A DNA stretch of 47,531 nucleotides from an uncultured Clostridia bacterium (GTDB lineage Bacteria > Bacillota > Clostridia > Christensenellales > CAG-138). The notes under the pieces are model-generated. The model saw only the letters and a list, made by a program, of their open reading frames with translations, searched no databases and was not told where the DNA came from. Below, piece by piece: positions 1 through 7,555 of the stretch. Every line of letters starts with the position of its first letter. Within the stretch, counting starts at the first letter, position 1. Location of the stretch: contig CAMZFO010000001.1 in assembly GCA_947306125.1 (NCBI GenBank), positions 67,153 through 114,683 on the forward strand, written 5' to 3'. The translations under genes and the position numbers were made by a program.

Positions 1-22
1 ATTCACGAAGGGAGGTGTTCCG

Positions 23-580
23 ATGGGCGAAAAGGAGCTGCTCGAACTTTTCCTTGCGCGCAGGGAATCCGCGCTCGAGCAATGCAGAGAGCGATACGGC
101 GCCAACTGCCGCGCTCTTGCGGCGAGGATACTCGGCTCGCCCCAGGACGCGGAGGAAGCGGAAAACGACGCGTATCTTGCCGCGTGGAACAGCATCCCTC
201 CGAACAGGCCCTCGAGCATCGAAGCCTATCTTTACGCGCTGACACGAAGGATCTCGATCGACATGCTCCGCCGCAGGACGAGACTTAAGCGCGGAGGCGG
301 GCAAAGAGCTGCGGCCTTGGACGAGCTTTCCGAATGCGTCCCCTCCCCCGCGACCGCGGAATCCCGCTTTGAGAACAGGCTCCTGACGGAGGCTCTGAAC
401 CGCTTTCTGGACGGACTGCCGGAGAGGACGAGGCTCATATTCCTAAAGCGATATTGGTGGCTGTGCACGGCCAAGGATATCGCGAGGGAGCTGGGCATGA
501 AGGAGAGCGCGGTGAGGATGCAGCTTAAGAGGACGAGAGAAAAGCTCAGGGACTATCTTGAAAAGGAGTTATTGCTATGA
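23..580 (+). CDS. ECF-type RNA polymerase sigma factor
   Basis: This 185-residue protein has the two-domain build of extracytoplasmic-function sigma factors. Residues about 10-95 match region 2, with RILGSPQDAEEAENDAYLAA and an RISIDMLRRR stretch. Residues about 125-180 match the region 4 helix-turn-helix, with LPERTRLIFLKRYW and ELGMKESAVRMQLKR. It would direct RNA polymerase to promoters of a surface regulon. The ATG follows GGGAGGTG at a normal distance. Its stop overlaps the next start as ATGA, so the sigma factor and the serpin-bearing partner are translationally coupled. That is the usual order of an ECF sigma and its anti-sigma factor. Its own promoter lies outside the window. The family call is secure; the regulon is unknown. 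Confidence 0.93.
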   Translation: MGEKELLELFLARRESALEQCRERYGANCRALAARILGSPQDAEEAENDAYLAAWNSIPPNRPSSIEAYLYALTRRISIDMLRRRTRLKRGGGQRAAALDELSECVPSPATAESRFENRLLTEALNRFLDGLPERTRLIFLKRYWWLCTAKDIARELGMKESAVRMQLKRTREKLRDYLEKELLL

Positions 581-2133
581 ACGAATACGATATCGAGAAC
601 GCTATAAACGGCATATCCGAGGAGCATATACTGGCCTCCGCCCCGAAAAAGCGCCCGGCGAGGACGTGGAAGGTATTGGCCTCTGCGGCGGCCGCGGCGG
701 CGGTCATAATGGGAGCCGTCTGGGCGATAGGGGCGATAAAGGGCGGTGAAAGGCCCCATACCGAGGCGCAGGCGACCCAGCCCGCGGTGCAGGAAGGTAC
801 CGAGCTGCCCGAAAAGACCGAGCAAGCCTCGCCCGCACCGACGCTCTTCCTGCCCACCGAGGACCCGAACGTTACTCCCCTGCCTGCAAAGGAGCTGACC
901 GAAACCGGCGAAAAGCTGCAGGCTTCGGCGCTTTCAATGGCGATGCTGCCGCAGCTGCCCGAGGAGGGCACCGCCGAGTACGGCGCCTATATAGCGGAAC
1001 TGAGGCGCACCAAGTACGGGCGCGGAGCGCAGCTCGGCGGCTTTTACGCAAGGACCATAAACGAATTCTTGGGCGGGAGCAAGGAGAACTCCGCATATTC
1101 CCCGTTCAGCGTTTACACGGCGCTCGCCATGCTCGCGGAGACCACCGCGGGCAATACGCGGCAGCAGATACTCGACCTTCTGGACGTGCCGGATATCGAG
1201 ACTCTGCGGCTGATAACGGCGGGGCTCGTCGACTCCAACTACCGCGACGGCGAGAAGGAGAAGATACTTTCCGCCGCATCGTTCTGGATGAACGACCTCT
1301 TCCCCGCCTCCGTGTATCACGGGGATACGCTTGATAACCTTGTAAAATACTACCGCGCCTCCTCATTTATAGGGACCATGGGCAGCCCGGAATACGACGC
1401 GCTGATGCAGGCCTGGATCAATGAGAATACGAACGACCTCCTGAAGGATCAGGTCGGCAAGATCACATCCGATCCCTCGACTCTGCTGCGCCTTATCACC
1501 ACGCTCTATTTCAAGGCGGGCTGGTCGAACGGAAAGCAGTTGACGCAGGAGATGGTATTCCACGGTGCAAACGGGGATACCTCGGTCGATTTCCTTGACG
1601 GTCAGGGGCTCGATTATTACGAAGGCGAGGGCTATACCATGGCCTCCAAGGGGCTCGTCGGCGGTAACAAGATGTGGTTCATACTCCCCGACGAGGGCGT
1701 TTCGATCGATTCGCTGCTCGAGAGCGGCGAGGCGCTCGAGGTGATCTTCACCGGGAACCGCGGCGCGGGCTTCGAAGGGGATTACAAGGTGCACCTGCAG
1801 GCTCCGCTCTTCGATTCCGAATCGAAGATCAACCTGATAGACGGGCTCGTGCGCCTCGGCGTGACCGACTGCTTCGATCCCTATGCCTCGGATTTTTCCC
1901 CGCTCACCGACCTTGATCAGATCTTCGTCGGCAAGGCGGATCACGGCGTCCGCATAATAATGGACGAGGAGGGCGTCGAAGCGGCGGCCTACACACTGAT
2001 AGACGTGGTTTTCGGCGCCGCTCCGATCCAGAAGAGGATCATCGAGTTCACAGCCGACAGGCCGTTCATATATCTCATTATGAGCGACGATAATACGCCC
2101 CTCTTTGCGGGCACGCTTTACAACGCCGATTAA
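577..2133 (+). CDS. Membrane-anchored serpin with anti-sigma-like N-terminus
   Basis: This 518-residue protein has three parts. Residues 1-32 form a short cytoplasmic segment (DIENAINGISEEHI) resembling the N-termini of clostridial ECF anti-sigma factors. Residues about 33-55 form one membrane helix. After an acidic Pro/Thr linker, residues about 150-518 form a full serpin fold. Serpin marks are NSAYSPFSVYTALAMLAE (about 171-188), the TLYFKAGW strand, the hinge EEGVEAAAY (464-472) and the ADRPFIYLI end. Serpins trap serine or cysteine proteases when the reactive loop is cut. The loop here (about 473-487) runs through GAAPIQKR, so the P1 residue cannot be fixed by eye. Coupling to the upstream sigma gene suggests the serpin is the sensor of an anti-sigma factor, which is inference. 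It could instead be just a surface inhibitor. Confidence 0.88.
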   Translation: MNEYDIENAINGISEEHILASAPKKRPARTWKVLASAAAAAAVIMGAVWAIGAIKGGERPHTEAQATQPAVQEGTELPEKTEQASPAPTLFLPTEDPNVTPLPAKELTETGEKLQASALSMAMLPQLPEEGTAEYGAYIAELRRTKYGRGAQLGGFYARTINEFLGGSKENSAYSPFSVYTALAMLAETTAGNTRQQILDLLDVPDIETLRLITAGLVDSNYRDGEKEKILSAASFWMNDLFPASVYHGDTLDNLVKYYRASSFIGTMGSPEYDALMQAWINENTNDLLKDQVGKITSDPSTLLRLITTLYFKAGWSNGKQLTQEMVFHGANGDTSVDFLDGQGLDYYEGEGYTMASKGLVGGNKMWFILPDEGVSIDSLLESGEALEVIFTGNRGAGFEGDYKVHLQAPLFDSESKINLIDGLVRLGVTDCFDPYASDFSPLTDLDQIFVGKADHGVRIIMDEEGVEAAAYTLIDVVFGAAPIQKRIIEFTADRPFIYLIMSDDNTPLFAGTLYNAD

Positions 2134-2150
2134 GCGGGCTTTCCCGCCCG

Positions 2151-2183
2151 TCCCGCGTCTTTTTCAGGCGCGGGATATTTTTA
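2151..2183 (+). terminator. Rho-independent terminator after the sigma/serpin pair
   Basis: The 7-bp stem TCCCGCG / CGCGGGA (2151-2157 with 2169-2175) is followed by TATTTTTA. A smaller GCGGG/CCCGC hairpin sits just upstream at 2134-2147. Together they close the sigma/serpin transcript. Confidence 0.75.
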
Positions 2184-2195
2184 TCATATTCACTG

Positions 2196-2224
2196 TTTAT
2201 TTCCATTGCGATATTTGTTATAAT
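2196..2224 (+). promoter_or_regulatory. Extended -10 promoter for the 2262 gene
   Basis: A perfect TATAAT (2219-2224) is preceded by TGT, giving an extended -10. The -35 (TTTATT, 2196-2201, 17-bp spacer) is weak. It lies just after the terminator and 37 bp before the next start codon. Confidence 0.65.
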
Positions 2225-2261
2225 ATACCTATACGCATCACGAAAGGAGCCGGGGCGGGAT

Positions 2262-2966
2262 ATGCTGCCCGCCTGCTGTAATATGGAGCAGGAAAAGGAT
2301 AAGAAGGGAAAAAAGAAAAAGCTCGACCTGAAAAAGGCCGGCAAGACCGCGGCAAACACCGCCGCCGGCGCGGCGATAGCGGGCTCGCTGTTTTTGGGGA
2401 GTCTCTTTTCCTCCCCTGCGGATCTGTTAAAGGACGGGGAGGTCGTCAATCCCCCCGCGATAGTGCAGATGGCGGAGCCTGCCGCAGATCAGGCGGACGA
2501 GCTGACGGTATTCTCGGAGGACGTTTTCGAAAAGCGCACCTGGAAGGACAAGCTCCGGGACGCCATAAGGCGTCTGCCGACTGTCGTGAAAGCCCTGCTG
2601 CTGCTTCCCATGTGGGCTATTGGCTACGGCGTGATATGGGGAGTTTCGGCGCTCGCCGGTCTCATAAGCCTGCCTGTAATAGGGCCCATAATCAAATTCA
2701 TTATCGGCGCGGCGGCCGTATTCGGACTGCTGCTGCTCGCGCTGAAGCTCATCTTCCCCAAGGCGCCGCTTAAAAAGCTGCTCGCCAAGCGGAACCTTTT
2801 GACGCTGCTCGTGACCTCGGGCGTGATCGCCCTTGCCGGGGCTCTGGGAGGAGTCTTCTGGAAGGGCAGCCCCCACGTCACCGCCATAATCGACGTTTCC
2901 GCCGCGGCCGTATGCCTGCTGGTATTCCTGTTCTCGCTCCGCGGGAGCAGCAGAAAGGCCGCCTGA
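2262..2966 (+). CDS. Polytopic membrane protein of unknown function
   Basis: I do not recognise a family. The 234-residue protein begins with a Lys-rich cytoplasmic stretch (about 10-30). A hydrophobic helix follows at about 32-50, then an acidic soluble loop (about 55-95). The last part holds four or so closely spaced membrane segments (about 108-130, 133-165, 180-200 and 205-228). The ATG at 2262 follows AAAGGAG by 12 bases, a little far; an ATG at 2283 is a possible alternative. It has its own promoter and lies 40 bp before the second sigma gene with no terminator between. It could therefore be co-transcribed with that cassette and serve as a membrane accessory, but this is inference. Confidence 0.7.
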   Translation: MLPACCNMEQEKDKKGKKKKLDLKKAGKTAANTAAGAAIAGSLFLGSLFSSPADLLKDGEVVNPPAIVQMAEPAADQADELTVFSEDVFEKRTWKDKLRDAIRRLPTVVKALLLLPMWAIGYGVIWGVSALAGLISLPVIGPIIKFIIGAAAVFGLLLLALKLIFPKAPLKKLLAKRNLLTLLVTSGVIALAGALGGVFWKGSPHVTAIIDVSAAAVCLLVFLFSLRGSSRKAA

Positions 2967-3006
2967 TAAAGCGCAGTACGCGCGCATTGCTGCCGTTTGG
3001 GAGCCC

Positions 3007-3531
3007 ATGAAAAACATCGAAGCCATACTGACCGCCTATATGGAGAATACCGAAGTCCTCATCGCAACTGCGAGGACGATAGTTTCCTCCGTCTCCGAAG
3101 CGGAGGATATAGTGCAGAACACGCTTCTGAAATTCATACGTGATCCCGAAAAATGCCCGCGTCTTATGGACCCCCTGCCCTATCTGCGCACCTGCGTGCG
3201 CAACGAGGCGCTGAACTATCTGCGCGGCCTTCCTCCGGAGCAGCCCGCGCCCGCGTGCGTGCTCGAGGAAAACGTCGAAACGCGCGAGGAGGGCTATTCC
3301 GTGATAGAGGACCTTATGTGGGCAAACTCTCACGCGGAGCATCTTTCGCCCAAGCTGCGCGACGCCTTCATCCGCTACGCGATAGACGGATGGCCCATAG
3401 CGGAGCTCGCAGAGGAGCTCGGGATGAAGCGCAGCACGCTCACCAAGCGTTTCAGGGCGATAATGGACGAAATGAAGAAGGACGTTTTGAATTCTCCGAC
3501 CAATAAACAGACGGGAGGTCCGGACAAATGA
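3007..3531 (+). CDS. ECF-type RNA polymerase sigma factor (second)
   Basis: This 174-residue protein has a region 2 with SVSEAEDIVQNTLLKFI and YLRTCVRNEALNYLRG at about 25-75. Region 4 has LSPKLRDAFIRYAIDGWPIAELAEELGM, then KRSTLTKRF, at about 112-155. The region 4 helix is more divergent than in the first sigma factor of the window. The ATG follows GGGAG. The gene ends in an ATGA overlap with the next membrane protein, the usual sigma/anti-sigma arrangement. The two sigma genes are clearly different in sequence, so this is not a recent tandem duplication. Target promoters are unknown. Confidence 0.9.
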   Translation: MKNIEAILTAYMENTEVLIATARTIVSSVSEAEDIVQNTLLKFIRDPEKCPRLMDPLPYLRTCVRNEALNYLRGLPPEQPAPACVLEENVETREEGYSVIEDLMWANSHAEHLSPKLRDAFIRYAIDGWPIAELAEELGMKRSTLTKRFRAIMDEMKKDVLNSPTNKQTGGPDK

Positions 3532-4394
3532 AAAGCATCCCCGGCAGCATCAGATCAAAGTTAAAAAAGCACCCGGAGCTTTTGGAGCCCGAAATGAAGC
3601 TTTCTCAGAAGGAGGCGGAAAGGCTCATAAAGGCCGAGGAGCCGCGCACATTCGAGGAGATGGTCACGGTATTGAAGTCGCGGGAGGAGCTTCCCGCCGA
3701 GGCTTGGATACCCGCCGACAGGGTCATAGAGCACAAAAAGCTCAAAGAAAAAAAGCGGCAGCAGTTTGCCGCCGCTTTGAAGGCTTCGCTGGCAGCGGCG
3801 GCGCTCGTGATCGCCGTGCTGTCCGCCCTCCGTTTCCTGCCCGAAGCGGGCTCGGTCCGTGCCAACGACGTCCATCATATTGCCGAGGTCAAGAACGGCT
3901 GGTTCACCGTTCGTGATTACGCTTCGCTGTTCGGCGTACCCGAAGGGCGCGACCTTACCGATGGCAGGGTACCCGAAACCGATGAATACGAGTCTCTTCA
4001 TTACACCGATCCGTTTGCGGTCGCCGAGCGCATCGGCAAAAATATCGCTTATATCGACGATGAAAACTACCGCATCGTTGATATCGAGCTGAACGACGAG
4101 CCCTCTTGGCTATGCGTTACCACGACCTACGAGGATAAAAACGGACGGGAGCTCCTTTTGAATCAGGAATGGAGTATTTGTATCTGCCTTGGCATACCCA
4201 TGTCCGACAACGTCCGCGTAAGGACAAAGCCCGTGGGGCAGTATCAGTACTATTTCGCCCGCTATGGTGGGCTGTCAAGAGGGGTGCTCATAGACGATGA
4301 GGCCGAAATCACCGTCACGATCGACTACATCGGAAGATACGTTGGCATGAACAAACTTTTAAGCCTCCTCTCTTGGACGGACGGTCAGATGTGA
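3528..4394 (+). CDS. Single-pass membrane protein, putative anti-sigma factor
   Basis: This 288-residue protein has a highly charged N-terminal domain (1-80), one membrane helix at about 83-105 and an extracellular domain of about 180 residues. It has no recognisable zinc-binding anti-sigma motif. The call as the anti-sigma partner rests on the ATGA overlap with the upstream sigma gene and on the cytoplasmic-helix-ectodomain layout. The ectodomain contains two close Cys residues (SICICLG) and no motif I can name. Its last 10 bp overlap the convergent gene on the minus strand, so the two genes share their 3' ends with no room for a terminator. Confidence 0.75.
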   Translation: MKSIPGSIRSKLKKHPELLEPEMKLSQKEAERLIKAEEPRTFEEMVTVLKSREELPAEAWIPADRVIEHKKLKEKKRQQFAAALKASLAAAALVIAVLSALRFLPEAGSVRANDVHHIAEVKNGWFTVRDYASLFGVPEGRDLTDGRVPETDEYESLHYTDPFAVAERIGKNIAYIDDENYRIVDIELNDEPSWLCVTTTYEDKNGRELLLNQEWSICICLGIPMSDNVRVRTKPVGQYQYYFARYGGLSRGVLIDDEAEITVTIDYIGRYVGMNKLLSLLSWTDGQM

Positions 4395-4777
4395 ATGTCG
4401 ATGACCTGTGAGTTATAATAGGTCGAGTTCCACGCCTGCACCACGAGCTTATAGTCGCCTGCCGAGAGATCGTAAAGCTTGGTGACGGTCACTACCCGCC
4501 CGTACCCCGTGTTCTCCTCGCTGCCGCACTGATGATAGATATTGTCCATCACCCTTTTGTGCAGCGTGATCTTGACGGTCGCCGTATCCTCATTCGGGAA
4601 TACCGCCCGTCCCATCCCCCTATACCGGTTGCCCGAAACGAGATTCAGGCTGCCGGTAAGCATCGGGTATACGGATCTTTCCTCCTGCGGCGGCGCTTCC
4701 TGCGCGAACGCGAAGCAGGGCACGCAGACGAGCAGGGCAAGGAAGAGCGCGGCAAGTCGTTTCAGTAGTTTTTTCAT
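4385..4777 (-). CDS. Small secreted protein of unknown function
   Basis: This 130-residue protein starts with a clear signal peptide (MKKLLKRLAALFLALLVC, cleavage likely near AFA-QE). The mature part of about 105 residues is rich in beta-strand patterns and ends in YYNSQVIDIHI. The ATG at 4777 follows AAAGGAGA at good spacing; the frame stays open further upstream but without a ribosome site. I do not recognise the family. It is convergent with the putative anti-sigma gene and overlaps it by 10 bp. About 150 bp with no gene separates it from the divergent zinc-ribbon gene; I see no clear promoter there, only a GGAGCGCTCC palindrome at 4801-4810. Confidence 0.75.
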   Translation of the reverse strand: MKKLLKRLAALFLALLVCVPCFAFAQEAPPQEERSVYPMLTGSLNLVSGNRYRGMGRAVFPNEDTATVKITLHKRVMDNIYHQCGSEENTGYGRVVTVTKLYDLSAGDYKLVVQAWNSTYYNSQVIDIHI

Positions 4778-4925
4778 AGTCTTTCTCCTTTGAATTATTA
4801 GGAGCGCTCCGCATTCAGCCGAAATGCTCCCGATATAAAGGTATTCGCGGGAAGACAAGCCTATTCATAAAAAGAATGCCGCTTTTCAGGCGCTTTTGCC
4901 GGAGAGCGCGAACGGAGGTAATTTC

Positions 4926-5591
4926 ATGCAGTGGTACATGATAGCTCTTATAGCCATAGCGGGGCTCGCGGCGCTGAGCATAGTCGCGGCTGTCGTCAAA
5001 TGGCTCGCCAGGATCGGCAGAAAGGCCGAGGGGCTGATAGACCAGATAAACCTTGCTCAGGTCAGGGCGGAGACCACGCCCAAGTCCCTCGCCGGTATGG
5101 AGTCGATACTCCTTCCGCAGATAATGAAGGACTTCCCCGAATACAACAGCGCCGTGGTTTACGACAGGGTAAGGTCCGACGCGAGGCTCTTTTACGAGAG
5201 CGCGATCGAGGGCAGGCCGCTTTATAAGGACGGGATATCCGCGGCGTTGAGGGAGCGCATGACCTTCCCCGGCGACGTTGCGGGCGGTATAGGCATACAC
5301 CGCGTTTCGCTTTCGGATTACGACCGCCGCTCCCGCGATAAATTCATCACCTATCAGGCGGCGGCAAAATACGAGGACGCCAAGGGCACGACTCATCAGA
5401 CGAGGCTGCACTTAAAATACATCGCCGCCTACGACGACGATTTCGCCAACGAGATACGCGTCATAAAATGCCCCAACTGCGGCGCTCCCGTGCCGACCTC
5501 GGGCGAGAAGGTCTGCCGCTACTGCGGTGCGGCTTTGAGGACCGCTCCCGGGCTCTGCTGGGTGCTGACAGACATAAAAGAGGACCGCTGA
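4926..5591 (+). CDS. Membrane-anchored protein with C-terminal zinc ribbon
   Basis: This 221-residue protein has one N-terminal membrane helix (about 4-27), a soluble middle domain (about 55-178) and a zinc ribbon with C182, C185, C197 and C200 (CPNC...CRYC). The middle domain has the flavour of Tim44-like domains found in clostridial zinc-ribbon transport proteins, but I hold this loosely. The ATG at 4926 follows GGAGGT at ideal spacing; an upstream ATG in frame has no ribosome site. The stop lies 21 bp before the -35 box of the next operon, so it is probably a single-gene unit. Confidence 0.72.
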   Translation: MQWYMIALIAIAGLAALSIVAAVVKWLARIGRKAEGLIDQINLAQVRAETTPKSLAGMESILLPQIMKDFPEYNSAVVYDRVRSDARLFYESAIEGRPLYKDGISAALRERMTFPGDVAGGIGIHRVSLSDYDRRSRDKFITYQAAAKYEDAKGTTHQTRLHLKYIAAYDDDFANEIRVIKCPNCGAPVPTSGEKVCRYCGAALRTAPGLCWVLTDIKEDR

Positions 5592-5612
5592 TATTTCTCC
5601 CAAACAGAAAGG

Positions 5613-5641
5613 TTGCACTCAAGCGGTAAAAGTAGTATAAT
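5613..5641 (+). promoter_or_regulatory. Sigma-A promoter of the MoxR operon
   Basis: TTGCAC (5613-5618), a 17-bp spacer and a perfect TATAAT (5636-5641) give a near-consensus promoter. The start codon follows at 5673. This also rules out in-frame start codons within the promoter (TTG at 5613). Confidence 0.88.
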
Positions 5642-5672
5642 GATAGAACCTCAAATCAGATCGGAGAGAAAA

Positions 5673-6602
5673 ATGGTAAATCAGGAAGTCATCCTTAACG
5701 AATTGAAGAAGGCCGTGGTCGGCAAGGACGAAGTGCTCGAGATGGCGCTCATCGCTTTCCTTGCGCGCGGGCACATACTCATAGAGGACATTCCCGGCGT
5801 CGGCAAGACCACCATGGCGCTCGCAATGAGCAAGGCTCTGGGTCTCGTTTACCGCCGCATCCAGTTCACGCCGGACGTTCTCCCCTCGGATATCGTCGGA
5901 TTCTCGCTCCCCGATAAGGCGACCGGCGAAATGATCTACAAGCCCGGCGCGATATTCTGCAATCTCTTCCTTGCGGACGAGCTGAACCGCGCCACGAGCC
6001 GCACCCAGTCGGCTCTGCTGGAGGCCATGGAGGAGGGCAGGGTCACGGTCGACGGCGTAACGCATCCCGTTCCCGATCCCTTCATAGTCATTGCGACTCA
6101 GAACCCCGCGGGCTCCAGCGGCACTCAGCTCCTGCCCGAATCCCAGCTCGACCGCTTCATGGTCAGGCTTTCGCTGGGCTATCCCGATCCCGCCTATGAG
6201 CTCGATCTGCTGCAGCGTAAGCAGACGGGAAACCCGCTGGACAGGATAGTGCGCGTTGCGGACAGCGAGGAGCTTGCCGCGATCCGCGCGGAAGCGGACA
6301 AGGTATACGTGGACAAGAAGATACTGGATTACGTCATAAGGCTTTCCAACGCCTCGCGCAATCACCCCTCGCTGCTGCACGGCGCGAGTCCCCGCGCATC
6401 CATCGCCGTAATATCCATGGCGAAGGCGAGGGCATGGGTCAGGGGCAGGGATTACGTGCTCCCCGAGGACGTCAAGGCCATTTACCCCGCCACCATCACC
6501 CATCGCTATCTGCTCACCGCCGAGGCGAAGGCTTCCGGCACTTCCGCGGCCGCCGTGCTCGATAAGATACTCTCCTCCACGCCCTCGCCGGCGGTAAGGT
6601 AA
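5673..6602 (+). CDS. MoxR-family AAA+ ATPase
   Basis: This 309-residue ATPase has Walker A (PGVGKTT, K45), Walker B (LFLADELNRA) and sensor features (VIATQNP) of the MoxR group. MoxR proteins act as chaperone-like ATPases and are nearly always next to DUF58 and transglutaminase-like genes, exactly as here. The ATG at 5673 follows GGAG at suitable distance and lies about 30 bp after the promoter. The stop TAA overlaps the DUF58 start by one base. The substrate of such systems in Bacillota is not settled; maturation of a surface or wall enzyme is the common suggestion. Confidence 0.95.
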   Translation: MVNQEVILNELKKAVVGKDEVLEMALIAFLARGHILIEDIPGVGKTTMALAMSKALGLVYRRIQFTPDVLPSDIVGFSLPDKATGEMIYKPGAIFCNLFLADELNRATSRTQSALLEAMEEGRVTVDGVTHPVPDPFIVIATQNPAGSSGTQLLPESQLDRFMVRLSLGYPDPAYELDLLQRKQTGNPLDRIVRVADSEELAAIRAEADKVYVDKKILDYVIRLSNASRNHPSLLHGASPRASIAVISMAKARAWVRGRDYVLPEDVKAIYPATITHRYLLTAEAKASGTSAAAVLDKILSSTPSPAVR

Positions 6603-7555
6603 TGACCGGGAGGCGGATAACCTACATAGCTCTGCTCGTCGTGGCAGTCGTGCTTCACCTTGCATACGGTCAATACGCGACCCATTACATGGTGATCTTT
6701 TTGCTGTGCATTCCGGTGCTCTCGCTGCTGCTGAGCCTGCCCGCCGCCATCTCCGCGCGCACTAAGCTTTACGGCGGAGACGTCGTCCGCCGCGGCAGGA
6801 AAAGCCGCGTTCGTCTGACCGCGGGCTGCGGCAGGTTTTTCCCGCCCGAGATCTGGAACGTCACGGTGGAGGCGCAGAACCTCTTCACGGGCAGCACCGT
6901 CACCCGGAGGAATATCCGCCTTGACGACGAGGATAACCGCACCATGGTCTTCTCCCCCGACACCTCGCAGATAGGCGTCGTGCGCTTCAGGATAAAGAGG
7001 GCTTATATCACCGACCGTCTGGGGCTCATACCCATCCCCGTCAAAAAGGGCGGCACGGCCTCCACGCTCGTGCTCCCGGACACGGAGATGCCCGTGCCGG
7101 AGCCCGCGCTCATTGACCGCTCGGTGGGCATACTCAAGCCTAAGCTCGGCGGTTTTTCAGAGGAGCATGAGCTCCGCCCCTACCGCGAGGGCGACCCCTT
7201 GAATCTCATCCATTGGAAGCTTTCCGGCAAATTCGACGAATACATAATCCGCGAGCCGCAGGAGGTCACGAGGACGGAGATACTGCTCGTGGCCGATCTG
7301 CCCCCGCTTTACGAGGACCACCGGAGCGTGCTCGAGCAGCTCTGCTATCTTAACGATCAGCTCATCTCGCAGCAGATACCCTATACGCTGCAGTACGGGC
7401 GTGAATCGCTCTATATCGATTCCGTGAACGCTTTCGGCGAGTTCATGGGCCGCATACTCTCCGCGCCCATGCGCGTTGAAAAGGCGGCCATGCCCGACGT
7501 GGGCAGCAACACGCTCGTATACCGCATAAAGCCCGGAAAGGGGGAGCGCAAATGA
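6602..7555 (+). CDS. DUF58 (vWA-like) membrane protein
   Basis: This 317-residue protein has two N-terminal membrane helices (about 6-25 and 28-50) and then the DUF58 domain. The hallmark RPYREGDPLNLIHWK is at about 192-206. The first gene of the trio ends one base into its start and its own stop overlaps the transglutaminase start as ATGA, so the three are made together. DUF58 proteins are predicted adaptors that present MoxR substrates. Function here is inferred from family and context only. Confidence 0.93.
   Translation: MTGRRITYIALLVVAVVLHLAYGQYATHYMVIFLLCIPVLSLLLSLPAAISARTKLYGGDVVRRGRKSRVRLTAGCGRFFPPEIWNVTVEAQNLFTGSTVTRRNIRLDDEDNRTMVFSPDTSQIGVVRFRIKRAYITDRLGLIPIPVKKGGTASTLVLPDTEMPVPEPALIDRSVGILKPKLGGFSEEHELRPYREGDPLNLIHWKLSGKFDEYIIREPQEVTRTEILLVADLPPLYEDHRSVLEQLCYLNDQLISQQIPYTLQYGRESLYIDSVNAFGEFMGRILSAPMRVEKAAMPDVGSNTLVYRIKPGKGERK

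Noticed and set aside
5613-5672. Upstream in-frame TTG start for the MoxR gene
   Set aside because: The TTG is the -35 box of a near-consensus promoter whose transcript begins further downstream.
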